A stretch of 64,000 nt of DNA from Pseudorhodobacter sp. Its GTDB lineage: Bacteria > Pseudomonadota > Alphaproteobacteria > Rhodobacterales > Rhodobacteraceae. A program made the position numbers and the translations under genes. The stretch spans positions 1-64,000 of the forward strand of contig JAHEBX010000002.1 of assembly GCA_024642045.1 (NCBI GenBank). The letters run 5' to 3'. The notes under the pieces were generated by a model, which saw nothing but the letters and a program-made list of their open reading frames with translations, ran no database searches and was not told the DNA's origin. Positions 1-9,359 of the stretch are shown piece after piece. Each line of letters opens with the position of its first letter. Within the stretch, counting starts at the first letter, position 1.

Positions 1-1
1 G

Positions 2-313
2 GACGCCCATCTGAATTGGGCCGAATTAAAGCTGACCGCGATCGGCAATATCGCATCAGATGCCCAAGGTTTTGCCGCAGGCGAGATCGATCTGCACTTG
101 CAGGGCTGGCAAAAACTGCCGCCGCTGTTGGTCGCAATGGGGATGATCCAGCCGCAGATGCAGCAACCGATCACCGGGATGTTGACAGGCCTCGCGGGTG
201 AAAGCGGCGATCCTGCGGCTTTAGACATGAAGCTCATCGCCAAAGACGGACAGATGACGCTTGGGCCGTTGCCGCTTGGCCCCGCCCCGATGATGGCACC
301 TTTGGTGAACTAA
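2..313 (+). CDS. DUF2125-family protein, C-terminal part (truncated by window edge)
   Basis: The frame is open from base 2 to a TAA at 311-313, giving about 103 C-terminal residues; the start lies outside the window. The tail, with its GPLPLGPAP motif shortly before the stop, resembles the end of DUF2125 proteins common in Rhodobacteraceae, whose function is unknown. The gene converges on the extensin-like gene and the two stop codons overlap by 4 bases. Family assignment is from memory of the C-terminal motif only. Confidence 0.7.
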   Translation, partial: DAHLNWAELKLTAIGNIASDAQGFAAGEIDLHLQGWQKLPPLLVAMGMIQPQMQQPITGMLTGLAGESGDPAALDMKLIAKDGQMTLGPLPLGPAPMMAPLVN

Positions 314-1140
314 TGGCAGTAGCCGCCGTTGCGATAGCTGGCGGTGTCAAAATGCAGATGGTCTTCGTGATACCCGTCTGATCCTGGGCCGAGTGTGGTG
401 CCAAATGGGCCGCAGGCTGCTTTTTGGGCTTTGCGGATCGACTTATTGTAATCTTGACGCACGGTCCATGTCTTGCCATCCGCAAAGATAAAACCTGCTA
501 TATCAATAGCCTTTCCGCGCCCATGTTCGCTGATTTTTGCCCCGCGCACGTTATTACGGCTACGGCAGCTATAGCTGCCAAAGATTTGCAACGCGACCAC
601 CTTGCGCCGGCCAAAGGCGGGCTTCAGTCCTTTGGTTATCCAAGTTTTCAACGCCTTGGCAGTGGGACAGTCAAGCGTTGCGGGTTGATCAAAGCTGACA
701 GCTGCAATCGAGCTGACCTTGACGGGCTCGGCAATGCCACAGCCTCGCGTTGGTGATCCGATCGGCGCAAGATCCTCACCGCGAATCGCAGGATCCCCAC
801 AGACCGAGCCGCGCAGACTTTGCTTTGGTGCTGCGGTCTTTTTGCCCTTTAAAGCCGGGGAGGCGAGTGTCATCCGTTCCATCGGGCGCAGGCGTGGCCG
901 CACGATGACCTCGGGCATGATCGAGGCAGCAACAGCCCGATCCGCCTTGGCAATCAGACCTTCCGGGCGTTTGCGTGGGTGGGCAAGGGCTGCCGAACCA
1001 CGCGCGATCGCCTCGGGTGCGGCAGAGGGGAGGATCGCCGCAACCAAAGCAGGGCGCGTCACCGGACGGATTGAGGATTTGGGCGGCTCGGCACATGCGG
1101 CGCTTGCCGCGACCATAAACCCAAGCAGCCAGCACCGCAC
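310..1140 (-). CDS. Extensin-like C-terminal domain protein, probable secreted M15-like peptidase
   Basis: A 276-residue protein. The GTG at 1140 is chosen because it lies 5 bases after the tyrC stop, has an AAAGG about 10 bases upstream, and gives a short hydrophobic signal sequence (CWLLGFMVAASAACA) that could also be a lipoprotein signal. Residues from about 150 form the extensin_C domain: GSYSCR, SEHGRGKAIDI and a C-terminal HEDHLHFD. The S-H-x6-D and H-x2-H pattern is that of the M15/VanY metallopeptidase fold, so cleavage of peptidoglycan peptides is a reasonable inference. The first ~140 residues are basic and low in complexity. It is the last gene of the hisC-tyrC run. Confidence 0.8.
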   Translation of the reverse strand: MRCWLLGFMVAASAACAEPPKSSIRPVTRPALVAAILPSAAPEAIARGSAALAHPRKRPEGLIAKADRAVAASIMPEVIVRPRLRPMERMTLASPALKGKKTAAPKQSLRGSVCGDPAIRGEDLAPIGSPTRGCGIAEPVKVSSIAAVSFDQPATLDCPTAKALKTWITKGLKPAFGRRKVVALQIFGSYSCRSRNNVRGAKISEHGRGKAIDIAGFIFADGKTWTVRQDYNKSIRKAQKAACGPFGTTLGPGSDGYHEDHLHFDTASYRNGGYCH

Positions 1141-1145
1141 CTGCG

Positions 1146-2081
1146 CTATGCCTTTGTGGATTCGGTAGTCGGAGTTCGACCAAAATCGGGCGCCGATGTA
1201 TCTTGTCCCGCTTCGATAATCCCGCGTCGAATGGCCCGTGTCCGCGTAAAGTAGTCGTGCAACTGCTCGCCATCTCCCATCCGAATGGCGCGCTGCAGCA
1301 CGAACAACTCTTCGGTAAAGCGGCCCAGAATATCCAGCACGGCATCCTTGTTGGTCAGGAAAACGTCGCGCCACATGGTCGGATCACTTGCCGCAATCCG
1401 GGTAAAGTCCCGAAAACCGGTGGCCGAATATTGGATCACTTCTGAATTGGACACCTGTGCAAGATGATCGGCCACACCAACCATCGTATAGGCAATCAAA
1501 TGTGGTGTATGGCTGACCACGGCAAGCACCAGATCGTGATGGGCGGCATCCATCGTATCGACCTTGGCCCCCATTGCCTCGAGCAAGCTGCGCAACCGCG
1601 CCAAAGCAGCCGCATCCGTCGCTTCATCCGGCGTCAACAGCCACCAGCGGTTTTTGTACAGCGTCGCAAAACCCGAGCGCGGGCCCGAATATTCTGTCCC
1701 TGCCATCGGGTGACCAGGTATAAAGTGACAGCCCGCAGGCATATGCGGCGCAACTGCCGCAATGACCGCCTGCTTGACCGACCCCACGTCCGTAACAGTG
1801 GCCCCTGCCGCCAGATGCGGCCCGATTTCCGCAGCAATCGCAGCCATCGCGCCAACCGGAACAGCCAGAACCACCAGATCAGCCCCTGCGACCGCCTCTG
1901 CTGCCGTGGCGTAAACGCGGTCACATATCCCGATTTCCAAGGCCACAGCCCGTGTCTCGGCCGATTTTGCATGGCCAACAATCTCGCCCGCCAAACCAGC
2001 TGCCCGCATCGCATGCGCCATCGACGACGCGATCAGCCCAAGGCCGATCAAGGCCACGCGTTTGTAGATCACTTGGCTCAT
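1146..2081 (-). CDS. tyrC: Prephenate/arogenate dehydrogenase
   Basis: A 311-residue TyrA-family enzyme catalysing the NAD(P)-dependent oxidative decarboxylation in tyrosine synthesis. The N-terminal Rossmann motif is GLGLIASS (residues 13-20), with Ala where Gly is more usual. [11 protein letters not shown] and [10 protein letters not shown] carry the expected catalytic and substrate-binding histidines, and [10 protein letters not shown] matches the C-terminal dimer domain. The ATG overlaps the hisC stop as ATGA, so the two are almost certainly co-translated. Substrate choice (prephenate versus arogenate) cannot be read from the sequence. Confidence 0.93.
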   Translation of the reverse strand: MSQVIYKRVALIGLGLIASSMAHAMRAAGLAGEIVGHAKSAETRAVALEIGICDRVYATAAEAVAGADLVVLAVPVGAMAAIAAEIGPHLAAGATVTDVGSVKQAVIAAVAPHMPAGCHFIPGHPMAGTEYSGPRSGFATLYKNRWWLLTPDEATDAAALARLRSLLEAMGAKVDTMDAAHHDLVLAVVSHTPHLIAYTMVGVADHLAQVSNSEVIQYSATGFRDFTRIAASDPTMWRDVFLTNKDAVLDILGRFTEELFVLQRAIRMGDGEQLHDYFTRTRAIRRGIIEAGQDTSAPDFGRTPTTESTKA

Positions 2082-3163
2082 GCTTGCGCCTTGAACTGAC
2101 CAATGGCATAGGCCACGCGGCGGCAGCTTGCTTCGTCACCGATGGTAATCCGCAGGCAATGCGGCAACTTATAGCTCGCCACCCGTCGCACGATAAGCCC
2201 TTGCGATTGCAAGAAAATATCGCAGGCTTCGGCCTCTTCCGGCGAGGCAAAGCGGGCAAGGATGAAATTCGCCATCGAGGTATCAGACGGAATGCCATGC
2301 TCGGCCAAGGCTTCGGCCAGCCAGTGCCGCATCCGGGCATTATCGGCGCGGCACCGGTTGACATAGTCCTGATCGCGCACGGCGGCTTCGGCGGTGTCCA
2401 GCTGCGTGTTCGACATGTTGAACGGGCCACGGATGCGATTGAGCACATCAATGATGTGCTTGGGCCCATAGCCCCAGCCAACCCGCAGCCCGCCCAAACC
2501 GTAAATCTTGGAAAAGGTCCGCGTCATCACCACGTTGTCGCGCGCCTCAATGATCGACAAGCCTGCATCAAAGCCTTCGACAAACTCGGCATAGGCCCCG
2601 TCCAGCACCAGAATGGCCTGTGGCGGCAGTTTGGACGCCAGCCGCTCGATCTCGGCCGATGAAATCATCGTGCCCGTCGGATTGTTGGGGTTGGCGATGA
2701 ACACAAGCTTGGTGCGCCGGTTGCAGGCCTTCAGAATCGCATCCACATCGGTGGTGCGCTCGCGCTCGGGCACTTCGACCGGAACGGCTCCTGCTGCCAA
2801 AGCGGAAATGCGGTACATCAAAAAGCCGTGCTCGGTGAACACCACCTCGTCTTTGGGGCCCGCATAGGCTTGGCACAGAAAGTGAATGATCTCGTCCGAT
2901 CCGACGCCGCAAATCACTCGTGCCGCATCCAGCCCGTGCACATCCGCGATTGCATTCCGCAGGCTCTGATGATCGGTCGAAGGATAGCGGTGCAACTGAT
3001 GCACCGAGCGCGCAAACGCCTCTTTCGCCTTGTCCGATGGCCCGAACGGATTCTCGTTCGAGGACAACTTCAGCACATTATTGACCCCGGCAACCGAGGC
3101 CTTACCGCCCTCGTAAAGCGCGATGTCCATAATGCCAGGTTGCGGGCGGATTTGATCGTTCAT
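2078..3163 (-). CDS. hisC: Histidinol-phosphate/aromatic-amino-acid aminotransferase
   Basis: A 361-residue class I/II PLP aminotransferase. The ATG at 3163 ([10 protein letters not shown]) gives the usual HisC length; the open frame continues upstream but without a plausible start. Landmarks are ANPNNPTGT (157-165), the aspartate in LDGAYAEF, the PLP lysine K219 in [12 protein letters not shown], and the substrate-phosphate Arg in LRVGW. Coupling to tyrC by an ATGA overlap suggests a role in tyrosine/phenylalanine transamination as well as, or instead of, histidine synthesis; HisC enzymes often do both. Confidence 0.92.
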   Translation of the reverse strand: MNDQIRPQPGIMDIALYEGGKASVAGVNNVLKLSSNENPFGPSDKAKEAFARSVHQLHRYPSTDHQSLRNAIADVHGLDAARVICGVGSDEIIHFLCQAYAGPKDEVVFTEHGFLMYRISALAAGAVPVEVPERERTTDVDAILKACNRRTKLVFIANPNNPTGTMISSAEIERLASKLPPQAILVLDGAYAEFVEGFDAGLSIIEARDNVVMTRTFSKIYGLGGLRVGWGYGPKHIIDVLNRIRGPFNMSNTQLDTAEAAVRDQDYVNRCRADNARMRHWLAEALAEHGIPSDTSMANFILARFASPEEAEACDIFLQSQGLIVRRVASYKLPHCLRITIGDEASCRRVAYAIGQFKAQA

Positions 3164-3249
3164 CGGATTCCCCAAACACTCGGTTTGGGTTTTAGCCGCG
3201 CGATGGGACCAATGCCAGCAGCAATTGACCAAAGCTGCCGTCCAGCCGC

Positions 3250-3281
3250 AAAAACAAAAGGCCCGCCAAAAGCGGGCCCTT
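3250..3281 (-). terminator. Rho-independent terminator of rpsD
   Basis: Read on the minus strand, a 7-bp GC stem (3260-3266 with 3272-3278) with a 5-nt loop is followed by a T-rich tract (complement of 3250-3259). It lies 21 bases after the rpsD stop and before the hisC start, so it separates rpsD from the hisC-tyrC unit. Confidence 0.88.
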
Positions 3282-3302
3282 GCTGCCGATATTCGGCTGA
3301 AT

Positions 3303-3923
3303 TTAGTTCTTGGCGTAGTATTCGACGACCAGGTTCGGTTCCATTTGAACCGGATATGGCACGTCCGACAGGCCGGGGGTGCGCACAAAGGTCGCGGTCA
3401 GCTTGCTGTGGTCGACTTCCAGATAGTCAGGAACGTCGCGCTCGGTCAAAGCAACGGCTTCCATGATCGCGGTCATCTGACGCGACTTTTCACGAACGGC
3501 GATCACGTCGCCTTCTTTGACACGGTAAGACGCGATGTTGACGCGCTGGCCGTTCACGGTGACGTGGCCGTGGTTCACAAACTGACGTGCTGCGAAAACG
3601 GTTGGCACGAACTTTGCACGGTAAACGACAGCATCCAGACGACGCTCCAGCAGACCGATCAGCAGATCGCCGGTATCGCCGCGCACACGCTCAGCTTCGG
3701 TATAGATCTTGCGGAATTGCTTTTCGGTCAGGTCACCATAGTAACCCTTCAGCTTTTGCTTCGCGCGCAGCTGGGTGCCGAAATCCGACAGTTTGTTCTT
3801 GCGACGCTGGCCGTGCTGGCCGGGGCCGTATTCACGCTTGTTCACCGGGGACTTCGGACGGCCCCAGATGTTTTCGCCCATACGGCGGTCAATTTTGTAC
3901 TTGGCAGACGTGCGTTTTGTCAC
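3303..3923 (-). CDS. rpsD: 30S ribosomal protein S4
   Basis: A 206-residue S4, the usual bacterial length. The protein binds 16S rRNA early in 30S assembly. The N-terminal region ([21 protein letters not shown]) and the S4 RNA-binding domain around residues 95-155 ([31 protein letters not shown]) are clear. The gene stands alone, with its own terminator, instead of in an alpha-operon with rpsK/rpoA. No zinc-binding cysteines are present, so this is the Cys-free form. Confidence 0.98.
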   Translation of the reverse strand: MTKRTSAKYKIDRRMGENIWGRPKSPVNKREYGPGQHGQRRKNKLSDFGTQLRAKQKLKGYYGDLTEKQFRKIYTEAERVRGDTGDLLIGLLERRLDAVVYRAKFVPTVFAARQFVNHGHVTVNGQRVNIASYRVKEGDVIAVREKSRQMTAIMEAVALTERDVPDYLEVDHSKLTATFVRTPGLSDVPYPVQMEPNLVVEYYAKN

Positions 3924-3949
3924 GGCTGATCTCCTTCTTTAGTTGCGAA

Positions 3950-3970
3950 GGGCGTTGTCCTCTGACCCCC
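3950..3970 (+). repeat. Short intergenic repeat (copy 1)
   Basis: A 21-bp stretch upstream of rpsD that matches 18 of 21 positions with 54684-54704, also intergenic and in the same orientation. It begins GGGCGTTG and ends in a run of C. It may be the remnant of a dispersed intergenic element, or chance similarity of GC-rich sequence. The rest of 3924-4154 holds no gene that I can see. Confidence 0.4.
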
Positions 3971-4154
3971 ACCTTCCACAAGGCTTCGGCCCGACAGGGT
4001 TCCTTTTGCAAGGACCACCAACACCAATGAAAAGCCCCGGACCTTCGCCCGGGACGTGTCGCGGCTTATACAAGCGCAAACCCCAGAGTCAACAACCCCT
4101 GCGCGCTTTTAATCACCAGTTTGCCCAAAAACCCAAATGGCGTAAGTCCGCGCG

Positions 4155-5228
4155 CTAAGAGGCCAGCTCATACCGCAAAATTGCGGCTTCAGAGGTGGAA
4201 ACATTGCGCCGTGCATAGTCACCATAGGCATGCGGGTTGTGTTCGACCTCTGGCAGGATTTCCTTCAAACCCTCGCGTTGGATCGGATCGACAGTATCCA
4301 GCGCCGTATTCGACGGATGAAAACTTTCGGTCTCCAGCCCGTTCGCCCAGACCACATTGTGGCGCTCCAACAGGATATGAACATAGGTCACTTCGCGCAG
4401 CTGATGGTCGACGGAAATCGTGCTGTCGTTGATCAGATCCTCAGCCGCGACCAAAACCTCGGGCGTGTTGAACAGCGCCTGCGCAGCGGCCCCCTTGACC
4501 AACATCCGGTGCTGCGGCGAAACCAGCAGATCTTCGTCAGGCCGGTAGAGCCCCATCGAATTCGCCTTGAACCGAACCGGGCGCAGATGCGGCATCGCAT
4601 AGAGCCGTGCGCCGCTCATCCGCCGGTGGCCCGTCCACAACACGTCTTGCGGGCCGTTATCGCGGGTCAGGATCTTGTCGCCGCGCCGCAAGCTGCGGAT
4701 CTGGCGCATACCGAGGGGCGTGGAAATTCTGGTGTCGGGCGTAAAGCAGATCACACCGCCCGCCAGACGCGCGCCTGCGCCCGAATGCGTGCGGTCGATC
4801 GAGGTGCGCACCACCCACAAATCCTGATCCGAAGGCGGCAACTCGCCGACCAACATCAGCAGCTGCGCGCCCGTGTCAGGGACTGGAATAATGGTGACCG
4901 TAAAACTTTGATGCCCGTCTGTGACAATAAAGGACTGATCCGGCAGCCGGTCCGACGCTTCGTCCATCTCGTCATCCAGCTGTGTGTCGCCGGTAACGGC
5001 AACACCAACCAACCGGCGCACCATCCGCGCCGCCCTTTTTCGTAAATCCGTCGCCCCTTCGGCCCCTTCCAGTCGCAGTAAGCCCTGAGGTCCGTCCACG
5101 CGCACGGCCGCTCCCGTCCAGCGCCACACGGTGCCGACGGTAAGATGGTCGAGGGACGCGGCCTTAAAGCCGTCTACTTCTGTTTGAGACCAGGAGATGA
5201 CGAACGTGCCCAGAGAGCCCGTTTTCAT
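4155..5228 (-). CDS. Stand-alone Hint (Hedgehog/intein) domain protein
   Basis: A 357-residue protein. Residues ~160-315 form a Hint domain: the nucleophile block GGVICFTPDTRISTP with Cys161, then MRQIRSLRRGDKILTRDNGPQDVLWTGHR, LLVSPQHRMLV, and the closing block HNVVWANGLETESFHP. Hint_2-type proteins of this kind are abundant in Rhodobacteraceae, and their biology is poorly understood. The N-terminal ~155 residues resemble no family I recognise and have no signal peptide. A short inverted repeat (5262-5275) lies just upstream. Whether it self-cleaves cannot be told from sequence. Confidence 0.85.
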   Translation of the reverse strand: MKTGSLGTFVISWSQTEVDGFKAASLDHLTVGTVWRWTGAAVRVDGPQGLLRLEGAEGATDLRKRAARMVRRLVGVAVTGDTQLDDEMDEASDRLPDQSFIVTDGHQSFTVTIIPVPDTGAQLLMLVGELPPSDQDLWVVRTSIDRTHSGAGARLAGGVICFTPDTRISTPLGMRQIRSLRRGDKILTRDNGPQDVLWTGHRRMSGARLYAMPHLRPVRFKANSMGLYRPDEDLLVSPQHRMLVKGAAAQALFNTPEVLVAAEDLINDSTISVDHQLREVTYVHILLERHNVVWANGLETESFHPSNTALDTVDPIQREGLKEILPEVEHNPHAYGDYARRNVSTSEAAILRYELAS

Positions 5229-5261
5229 GCCTGTTTGCCTGCTCGTTTGTCGTTTTTTATA

Positions 5262-5275
5262 GTTTGTTCACAAAC
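5262..5275. promoter_or_regulatory. Inverted repeat upstream of the Hint gene
   Basis: Two perfect 6-bp arms (GTTTGT and ACAAAC) around a 2-bp centre, 34 bases before the start of the Hint gene in an AT-rich stretch. It is placed where an operator or promoter element would be. No specific regulator is implied. Confidence 0.3.
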
Positions 5276-5338
5276 GTTAACAGAGCCGCGTCCGACGCGC
5301 TATTGCAAATTAGCCACAACCGAAGGGAAAATAGCCAA

Positions 5339-6250
5339 TCAGAACTTCAGGTTCAGGTTTAAAGCTCCGACAACCTGACCTTCAGGCTGGCTGTTAAATT
5401 CCGGACTAAGATAGCTAACGCCATAGAAAACAGAGGATTTTTTGCCCTGCCAATGTGCCCCAAGCCGCAAACGGCTGCGATCTTCGGTCAACACCGCGGC
5501 ACCGCCACTTGGCAACAGCGCAGAGTCGAATATGCGTGCAAGATCCGCGCCCATGACAAAGCTAAGCCCTTCATTATGTGCGCTTTCTACCGCGCGATAG
5601 CGTTGGCCGGTCACCTCGTCGCGCACCATAACAGCGCCCTTGCCCAGATTGCCGATAACCACATCGCCGCCAATACGCACGAAACTTTCGACACCCGCCT
5701 GCGCCTCGGCAAAGGGACGTAGCGTCACCTGATCCGAAATCGCAAAGTCGCGGCCAATTTCGCCGCTAAGGGTCGGGAAAATGCCGTTGCCGAGTTGGTT
5801 CGACACCACCAAAGGGGCAGGCAGGCCAATCGAATGGTGGATCCATTTCTGAAAATTACTGATCCCGGTCTGTGGGCCGATCAGCGCCAGATCGCCGCCA
5901 AAGCTGACTTCATTTCCACGCCAGTCGAATTGCGTATGCGCGCCAAGCGACAGCATGCCGACATAGCGGCGATCGTTCGCCGCCGCGACGGTCAAGCTGG
6001 CAGGCGCCACGATCTGCGCCATCGCGCGAAATTCAATCAAATCGCCCATTTGCTTGGGCAATTCGCCATCAAACGTCACACCCCGCACCATGCTGACCTG
6101 ATAAGAGCCCGTGCGCCAGCGGTCGTGGCCATCGCCCAGGGCGTCATTGCTGAACATCCGGCCCCAGCCCAAAGTCACCCGCTCCTCCGAGACAGCGGGG
6201 GCTGCGATCAGCAGACCTGCGGCGACCAAGAGTGCCCCTAAAACCTTCAT
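5339..6250 (-). CDS. LpxR-family outer-membrane lipid A deacylase-like protein
   Basis: A 303-residue protein with a signal peptide (MKVLGALLVAAGLLIAAPAVS, cleaved near residue 22). The ATG at 6250 directly begins this signal and has an AAAGGG upstream. The mature N-terminus, GWGRMFSNDALGDGHDRWRTGSY, matches the LpxR-family pattern in which the Asn-Asp pair (N35, D36) and a downstream Thr/Ser are catalytic; IHHSIGLP may supply the histidine. The rest alternates like a beta-barrel and ends in LNLNLKF with a terminal aromatic residue, as outer-membrane proteins do. Lipid A 3'-O-deacylation is inferred by family only. Confidence 0.75.
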   Translation of the reverse strand: MKVLGALLVAAGLLIAAPAVSEERVTLGWGRMFSNDALGDGHDRWRTGSYQVSMVRGVTFDGELPKQMGDLIEFRAMAQIVAPASLTVAAANDRRYVGMLSLGAHTQFDWRGNEVSFGGDLALIGPQTGISNFQKWIHHSIGLPAPLVVSNQLGNGIFPTLSGEIGRDFAISDQVTLRPFAEAQAGVESFVRIGGDVVIGNLGKGAVMVRDEVTGQRYRAVESAHNEGLSFVMGADLARIFDSALLPSGGAAVLTEDRSRLRLGAHWQGKKSSVFYGVSYLSPEFNSQPEGQVVGALNLNLKF

Positions 6251-6618
6251 CCCACTGCCCTTTGTCCTTGGGAGCCGCGCCCCCTTGTTCCCAGTTCGTC
6301 TCGACTTCACGCCTGATGGCGGTTCATGCTGCTCATGCCACTGCACTGTGGCAAGATAATGGACAAGATTTTCTTAATTTTGGACGCAGTGCTGAAATTC
6401 AAATCGGCCGCAGTGCCACACCTTTTCCGTCTCGGCCTTGCAACCCCAATAAGCGCGGCTTTTCCGCCAATCGCCACGCAAACCCTTTCCAGCCCGCAAC
6501 CTTGCCTGTATCATAGCGCGGAAAAGCCCTGTAAAGCAGGCGTAAGGCAGCAGTTTAGCCACCGAAAAGGTGGAGATCAGTTAGCGCGAGACATAGAATT
6601 CCGCGCAGAGGAGTGGGC
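6251..6618. other. Divergent intergenic region, no gene seen
   Basis: 368 bases between two divergent starts (LpxR-like and SPOR lipoprotein). It should hold both promoters. The only structure I see is a small inverted repeat, TGCCAC (6336-6341) with GTGGCA (6348-6353). Frames crossing it are short and lack ribosome binding sites. Confidence 0.6.
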
Positions 6619-7575
6619 ATGACAGGTTCGGCAATACGTAGTCTTTTATTGGCCGCTGCGGCCAGCGCGATTTTGGCAGGCTGCCAGGAAGGGTCGGGCG
6701 GGCCGCTTGCCAGCAAGGCTGCGACCGGCGCAGACGCTACAGCGCAACCCGTTGCAGGCGCCAAATCGGTCAAGTTGGTGGATCGCGATGTAGAGGCGCC
6801 ACAGGTCTTTCAGACCTCCGATCAGGCGCTTTGGGATGGCCGCCCCTCGCTGGGTGGCGTCTGGGTCGCCTCGCCCGATGCCAAGGACCCCGAGCGGGTG
6901 ATCCTGCGCAATCCGGCCAACGGCAAGTTCGTTATCGGCGCGCTCTTCCGTCGCGAAATCGACAATCCGGGTCCGAAACTGCAAATCTCGTCTGATGCTG
7001 CCAGTGCGCTTGGTCTGCTTGCGGGTGAACCCGGCAAGATCTCGGTCACCGCGCTGCGCCGCGAAGAGGCCAAGGTCGCGCCGGATGCGAGCAAACCCAT
7101 TCTGGACGCGGCTGAAACCGTTTCGGCCGAAACAACAGACCCGGTCGCGGGGGCTGCTGCTGCGCTTGACCGAGTCGATGCCAAGGGCAAACCTACCTCG
7201 CCCGCCGCCGCACCCACGATCACCTCGCAACCCATTCCCGCAGGCACGATCAACCCCAAAGCGGGCAACCCCAAAGCGGGCAACCCCAAAGCAGACAGGC
7301 CCAAAACGGGCAAAGCTGTCGCCAAAACCGCTGCCGCAGCCATCCCCGCCCCTGCGGCATCGGGTGGTGGCACCATCCAGATCGGCATCTTCTCGGTCGA
7401 GGCGAATGCCAACCGCGCGGCAGCCACGCTCAAATCCGCTGGCGTCGCCGCCGAAGTGCGCAGCGAAACCAGCCAAGGCAAACCGTTCTGGAGCGTCACC
7501 ACCAAGGGCGACAAAGCGGCCTTGGCCAAAGTGAAAAAAGCAGGCTTCAAGGACGCCTACTTTCTGAAAGGCTAA
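6619..7575 (+). CDS. SPOR-domain lipoprotein
   Basis: A 318-residue envelope protein. The ATG at 6619 is preferred over a GTG two codons earlier because AGAGGAG sits 6 bases upstream of it. The signal ends in the lipobox LAGC (C22), predicting a lipoprotein. A middle region rich in Ala, Pro and Lys includes an imperfect repeat of NPKAG (three tandem units). The last ~70 residues (from GGGTIQIGIFSVEANA) form a SPOR domain, which binds denuded septal peptidoglycan. It lies 3 bases before a D-Ala-D-Ala carboxypeptidase gene, fitting a role in cell-wall remodelling. Confidence 0.85.
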   Translation: MTGSAIRSLLLAAAASAILAGCQEGSGGPLASKAATGADATAQPVAGAKSVKLVDRDVEAPQVFQTSDQALWDGRPSLGGVWVASPDAKDPERVILRNPANGKFVIGALFRREIDNPGPKLQISSDAASALGLLAGEPGKISVTALRREEAKVAPDASKPILDAAETVSAETTDPVAGAAAALDRVDAKGKPTSPAAAPTITSQPIPAGTINPKAGNPKAGNPKADRPKTGKAVAKTAAAAIPAPAASGGGTIQIGIFSVEANANRAAATLKSAGVAAEVRSETSQGKPFWSVTTKGDKAALAKVKKAGFKDAYFLKG

Positions 7576-7578
7576 TCG

Positions 7579-8739
7579 ATGATCTTCCGTTTTCTGTCCG
7601 CAGCCCTTTTCGCCCTGATCTGCCTGCCTGCGCAAGCGTTCGAAACCAGCGCCACGTCGGCTTGGGTGTTCGATGTGGCGACCCATACCGTGTTGATGGA
7701 TAAAAATGGTGAGGCGGCGGTTCCCCCGGCGTCGATGTCAAAGCTGATGACGGTTAACATGCTGTTCGAGGCGCTTAAGGACGGGCGCGTGACGATGGAT
7801 ACCACCTTTGGCGTCTCGGACCATGCGATGAGCTTTACCGAAGCTGGCGGCTCGACGATGTTTTTGCAAAAAGGCGACCGCCCGAATGTGCATGACCTGA
7901 TCCGCGGCATGATTGTCAATTCGGGCAATGACGCCTGCGTGGTGGTGGCCGAGGGGTTGGCGGGCAGTGAAGAGGCTTTCGCCGACCAGATGACCGCGCG
8001 CGCCAAGGCGATCGGGCTGGAAAACTCGACCTTCGCCAATGCCAGCGGCTGGCCCGACGCACGCCAGCGGATGAGCATGAAAGATCTGGGCGTGCTCTCC
8101 CAACGGTTGATCGAAGTTTTTCCAGACCTCTACCCGGTGTTTGCCGAGACGGAGTTCAACTATAAAAACCGCGCACCTGCAAATGCCAACAACCGCAACC
8201 CCTTGCTTGCCTTGGGAATTGGCGCGGATGGGTTGAAAACGGGCCATACTGAAGAGGCAGGCTTCGGCATGGTCGGCTCCGTCAAACAAGGCGAGCGTCG
8301 TATCATCTTCGCGATCACGGGCATGACGTCGGCCCCCGAGCGCGCCGCCGAGGCCGAAAAGATTTCGCAATGGGCGTTTCACCAGTTCGCGCTGAAAACT
8401 GCGGCCAAGGCAGGTCAGCCCATCGCACAGGCCGCCGTGTTTATGGGCGCAGAAAAGACCGTGGGCCTCGTGCCAGCCCAAGACGTGCGCCTGCTGATCC
8501 CGGCGCTGGCCCAGGACGGGTTGCAGGCCGAAGTCGTTTATAACGGCCCGCTGGTTGCCCCCGTCGCCAAAGGTGCGCAAGTGGCCGAACTGGTGATTGA
8601 CGTGCCGGGCCTTCCCGAGCACCGTGTGCCGCTGGTAACCGAAGCCGCCGTCGCCCAGGGCGGTTTTGTCGACAGGCTGACCGCCGCCGCGCAACGTCTT
8701 TATGCTGAATATGTCGCCAAGGGCGCTGCGGCGAGCTGA
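7579..8739 (+). CDS. dacC: D-alanyl-D-alanine carboxypeptidase (penicillin-binding protein, S11 family)
   Basis: A 386-residue periplasmic enzyme that trims the terminal D-Ala from peptidoglycan pentapeptides. The signal peptide MIFRFLSAALFALICLPAQA is cleaved near residue 20. All three penicillin-binding motifs are intact: SMSK (S52-K55), SGN (115-117) and KTG (220-222). The C-terminal ~110 residues are the beta-rich PBP5-like domain and end with an amphipathic stretch (FVDRLTAAAQRLYAEYV) that could anchor it to the membrane. It is translationally linked to tmk by a TGATG overlap. The symbol is by family; dacF or dacD would serve as well. Confidence 0.93.
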   Translation: MIFRFLSAALFALICLPAQAFETSATSAWVFDVATHTVLMDKNGEAAVPPASMSKLMTVNMLFEALKDGRVTMDTTFGVSDHAMSFTEAGGSTMFLQKGDRPNVHDLIRGMIVNSGNDACVVVAEGLAGSEEAFADQMTARAKAIGLENSTFANASGWPDARQRMSMKDLGVLSQRLIEVFPDLYPVFAETEFNYKNRAPANANNRNPLLALGIGADGLKTGHTEEAGFGMVGSVKQGERRIIFAITGMTSAPERAAEAEKISQWAFHQFALKTAAKAGQPIAQAAVFMGAEKTVGLVPAQDVRLLIPALAQDGLQAEVVYNGPLVAPVAKGAQVAELVIDVPGLPEHRVPLVTEAAVAQGGFVDRLTAAAQRLYAEYVAKGAAAS

Positions 8740-9359
8740 TGACCGGCACGTTTCTGAGTTTCGAGGGCATCGACGGATCCGGCAAATCCACTCAGGCGCG
8801 CCTTCTCGCCGAGGACCTGCGCACGCGAGGGTATACCGTCACTCTGACCCGCGAACCGGGTGGCAGTGCCGGGGCCGAGGAAATCCGCCGCCTCGTGCTG
8901 GAGGGTGAGGCCGACCGATGGTCGACCGAGACGGAGCTTCTACTGTTCACCGCGGCCCGTCGCGACCACCTGGAAAAGACCATTCGTCCTGCCCTTGCTC
9001 GCGGTGAGGTCGTCATTTCAGACCGTTTCGCCGACAGCACCCGCATTTATCAAGGCCTGACGCGTGGTGATCTGCGCTCGACCGTTGACCAGCTTCACGC
9101 ACTGATGATCGGCACCGAACCCGATCTGACCTTTCTGATCGACATTGACCCCGCGCTTGGCCTGTCACGCGCCGTTGCCCGCGCAGGGGCCGAGCAACGG
9201 TTTGAAGGCATGGGACTTGGCTTGCAAGAAAAGGCCCGCGCAGGATTTCTGGCGCTTGCTGCGGCCCATCCCGCGCGCTTTCGCGTGATCTCAGGCGACG
9301 CCGCCCCCGAGGCCGTCGCCGCTCGCGTCACCGCTGCAGCCCTTGCGCCTCTGAAATGA
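8739..9359 (+). CDS. tmk: Thymidylate kinase
   Basis: A 206-residue enzyme phosphorylating dTMP to dTDP. The P-loop is GIDGSGKST (10-18). The DRFADSTRIYQG segment supplies the DR[YF] motif, and a C-terminal helical region completes the fold; length is typical. The start overlaps the dacC stop and the stop overlaps the holB start (ATGA), so it is the middle of a tightly packed operon. The tmk-holB-tatD order is widely conserved in bacteria. Confidence 0.96.
   Translation: MTGTFLSFEGIDGSGKSTQARLLAEDLRTRGYTVTLTREPGGSAGAEEIRRLVLEGEADRWSTETELLLFTAARRDHLEKTIRPALARGEVVISDRFADSTRIYQGLTRGDLRSTVDQLHALMIGTEPDLTFLIDIDPALGLSRAVARAGAEQRFEGMGLGLQEKARAGFLALAAAHPARFRVISGDAAPEAVAARVTAAALAPLK

Noticed and set aside
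3164-3388. N-terminal extension of hisC
   Set aside because: The open frame continues upstream through the rpsD terminator; the extra residues are Arg/Cys/Trp-rich and unlike HisC. ATG 3163 gives the family length.
4029-4054. Possible terminator after the Hint gene
   Set aside because: Only a 5-bp stem (4036-4040 with 4049-4053) and four T on the minus strand, over 100 bases after the stop; too weak to call.
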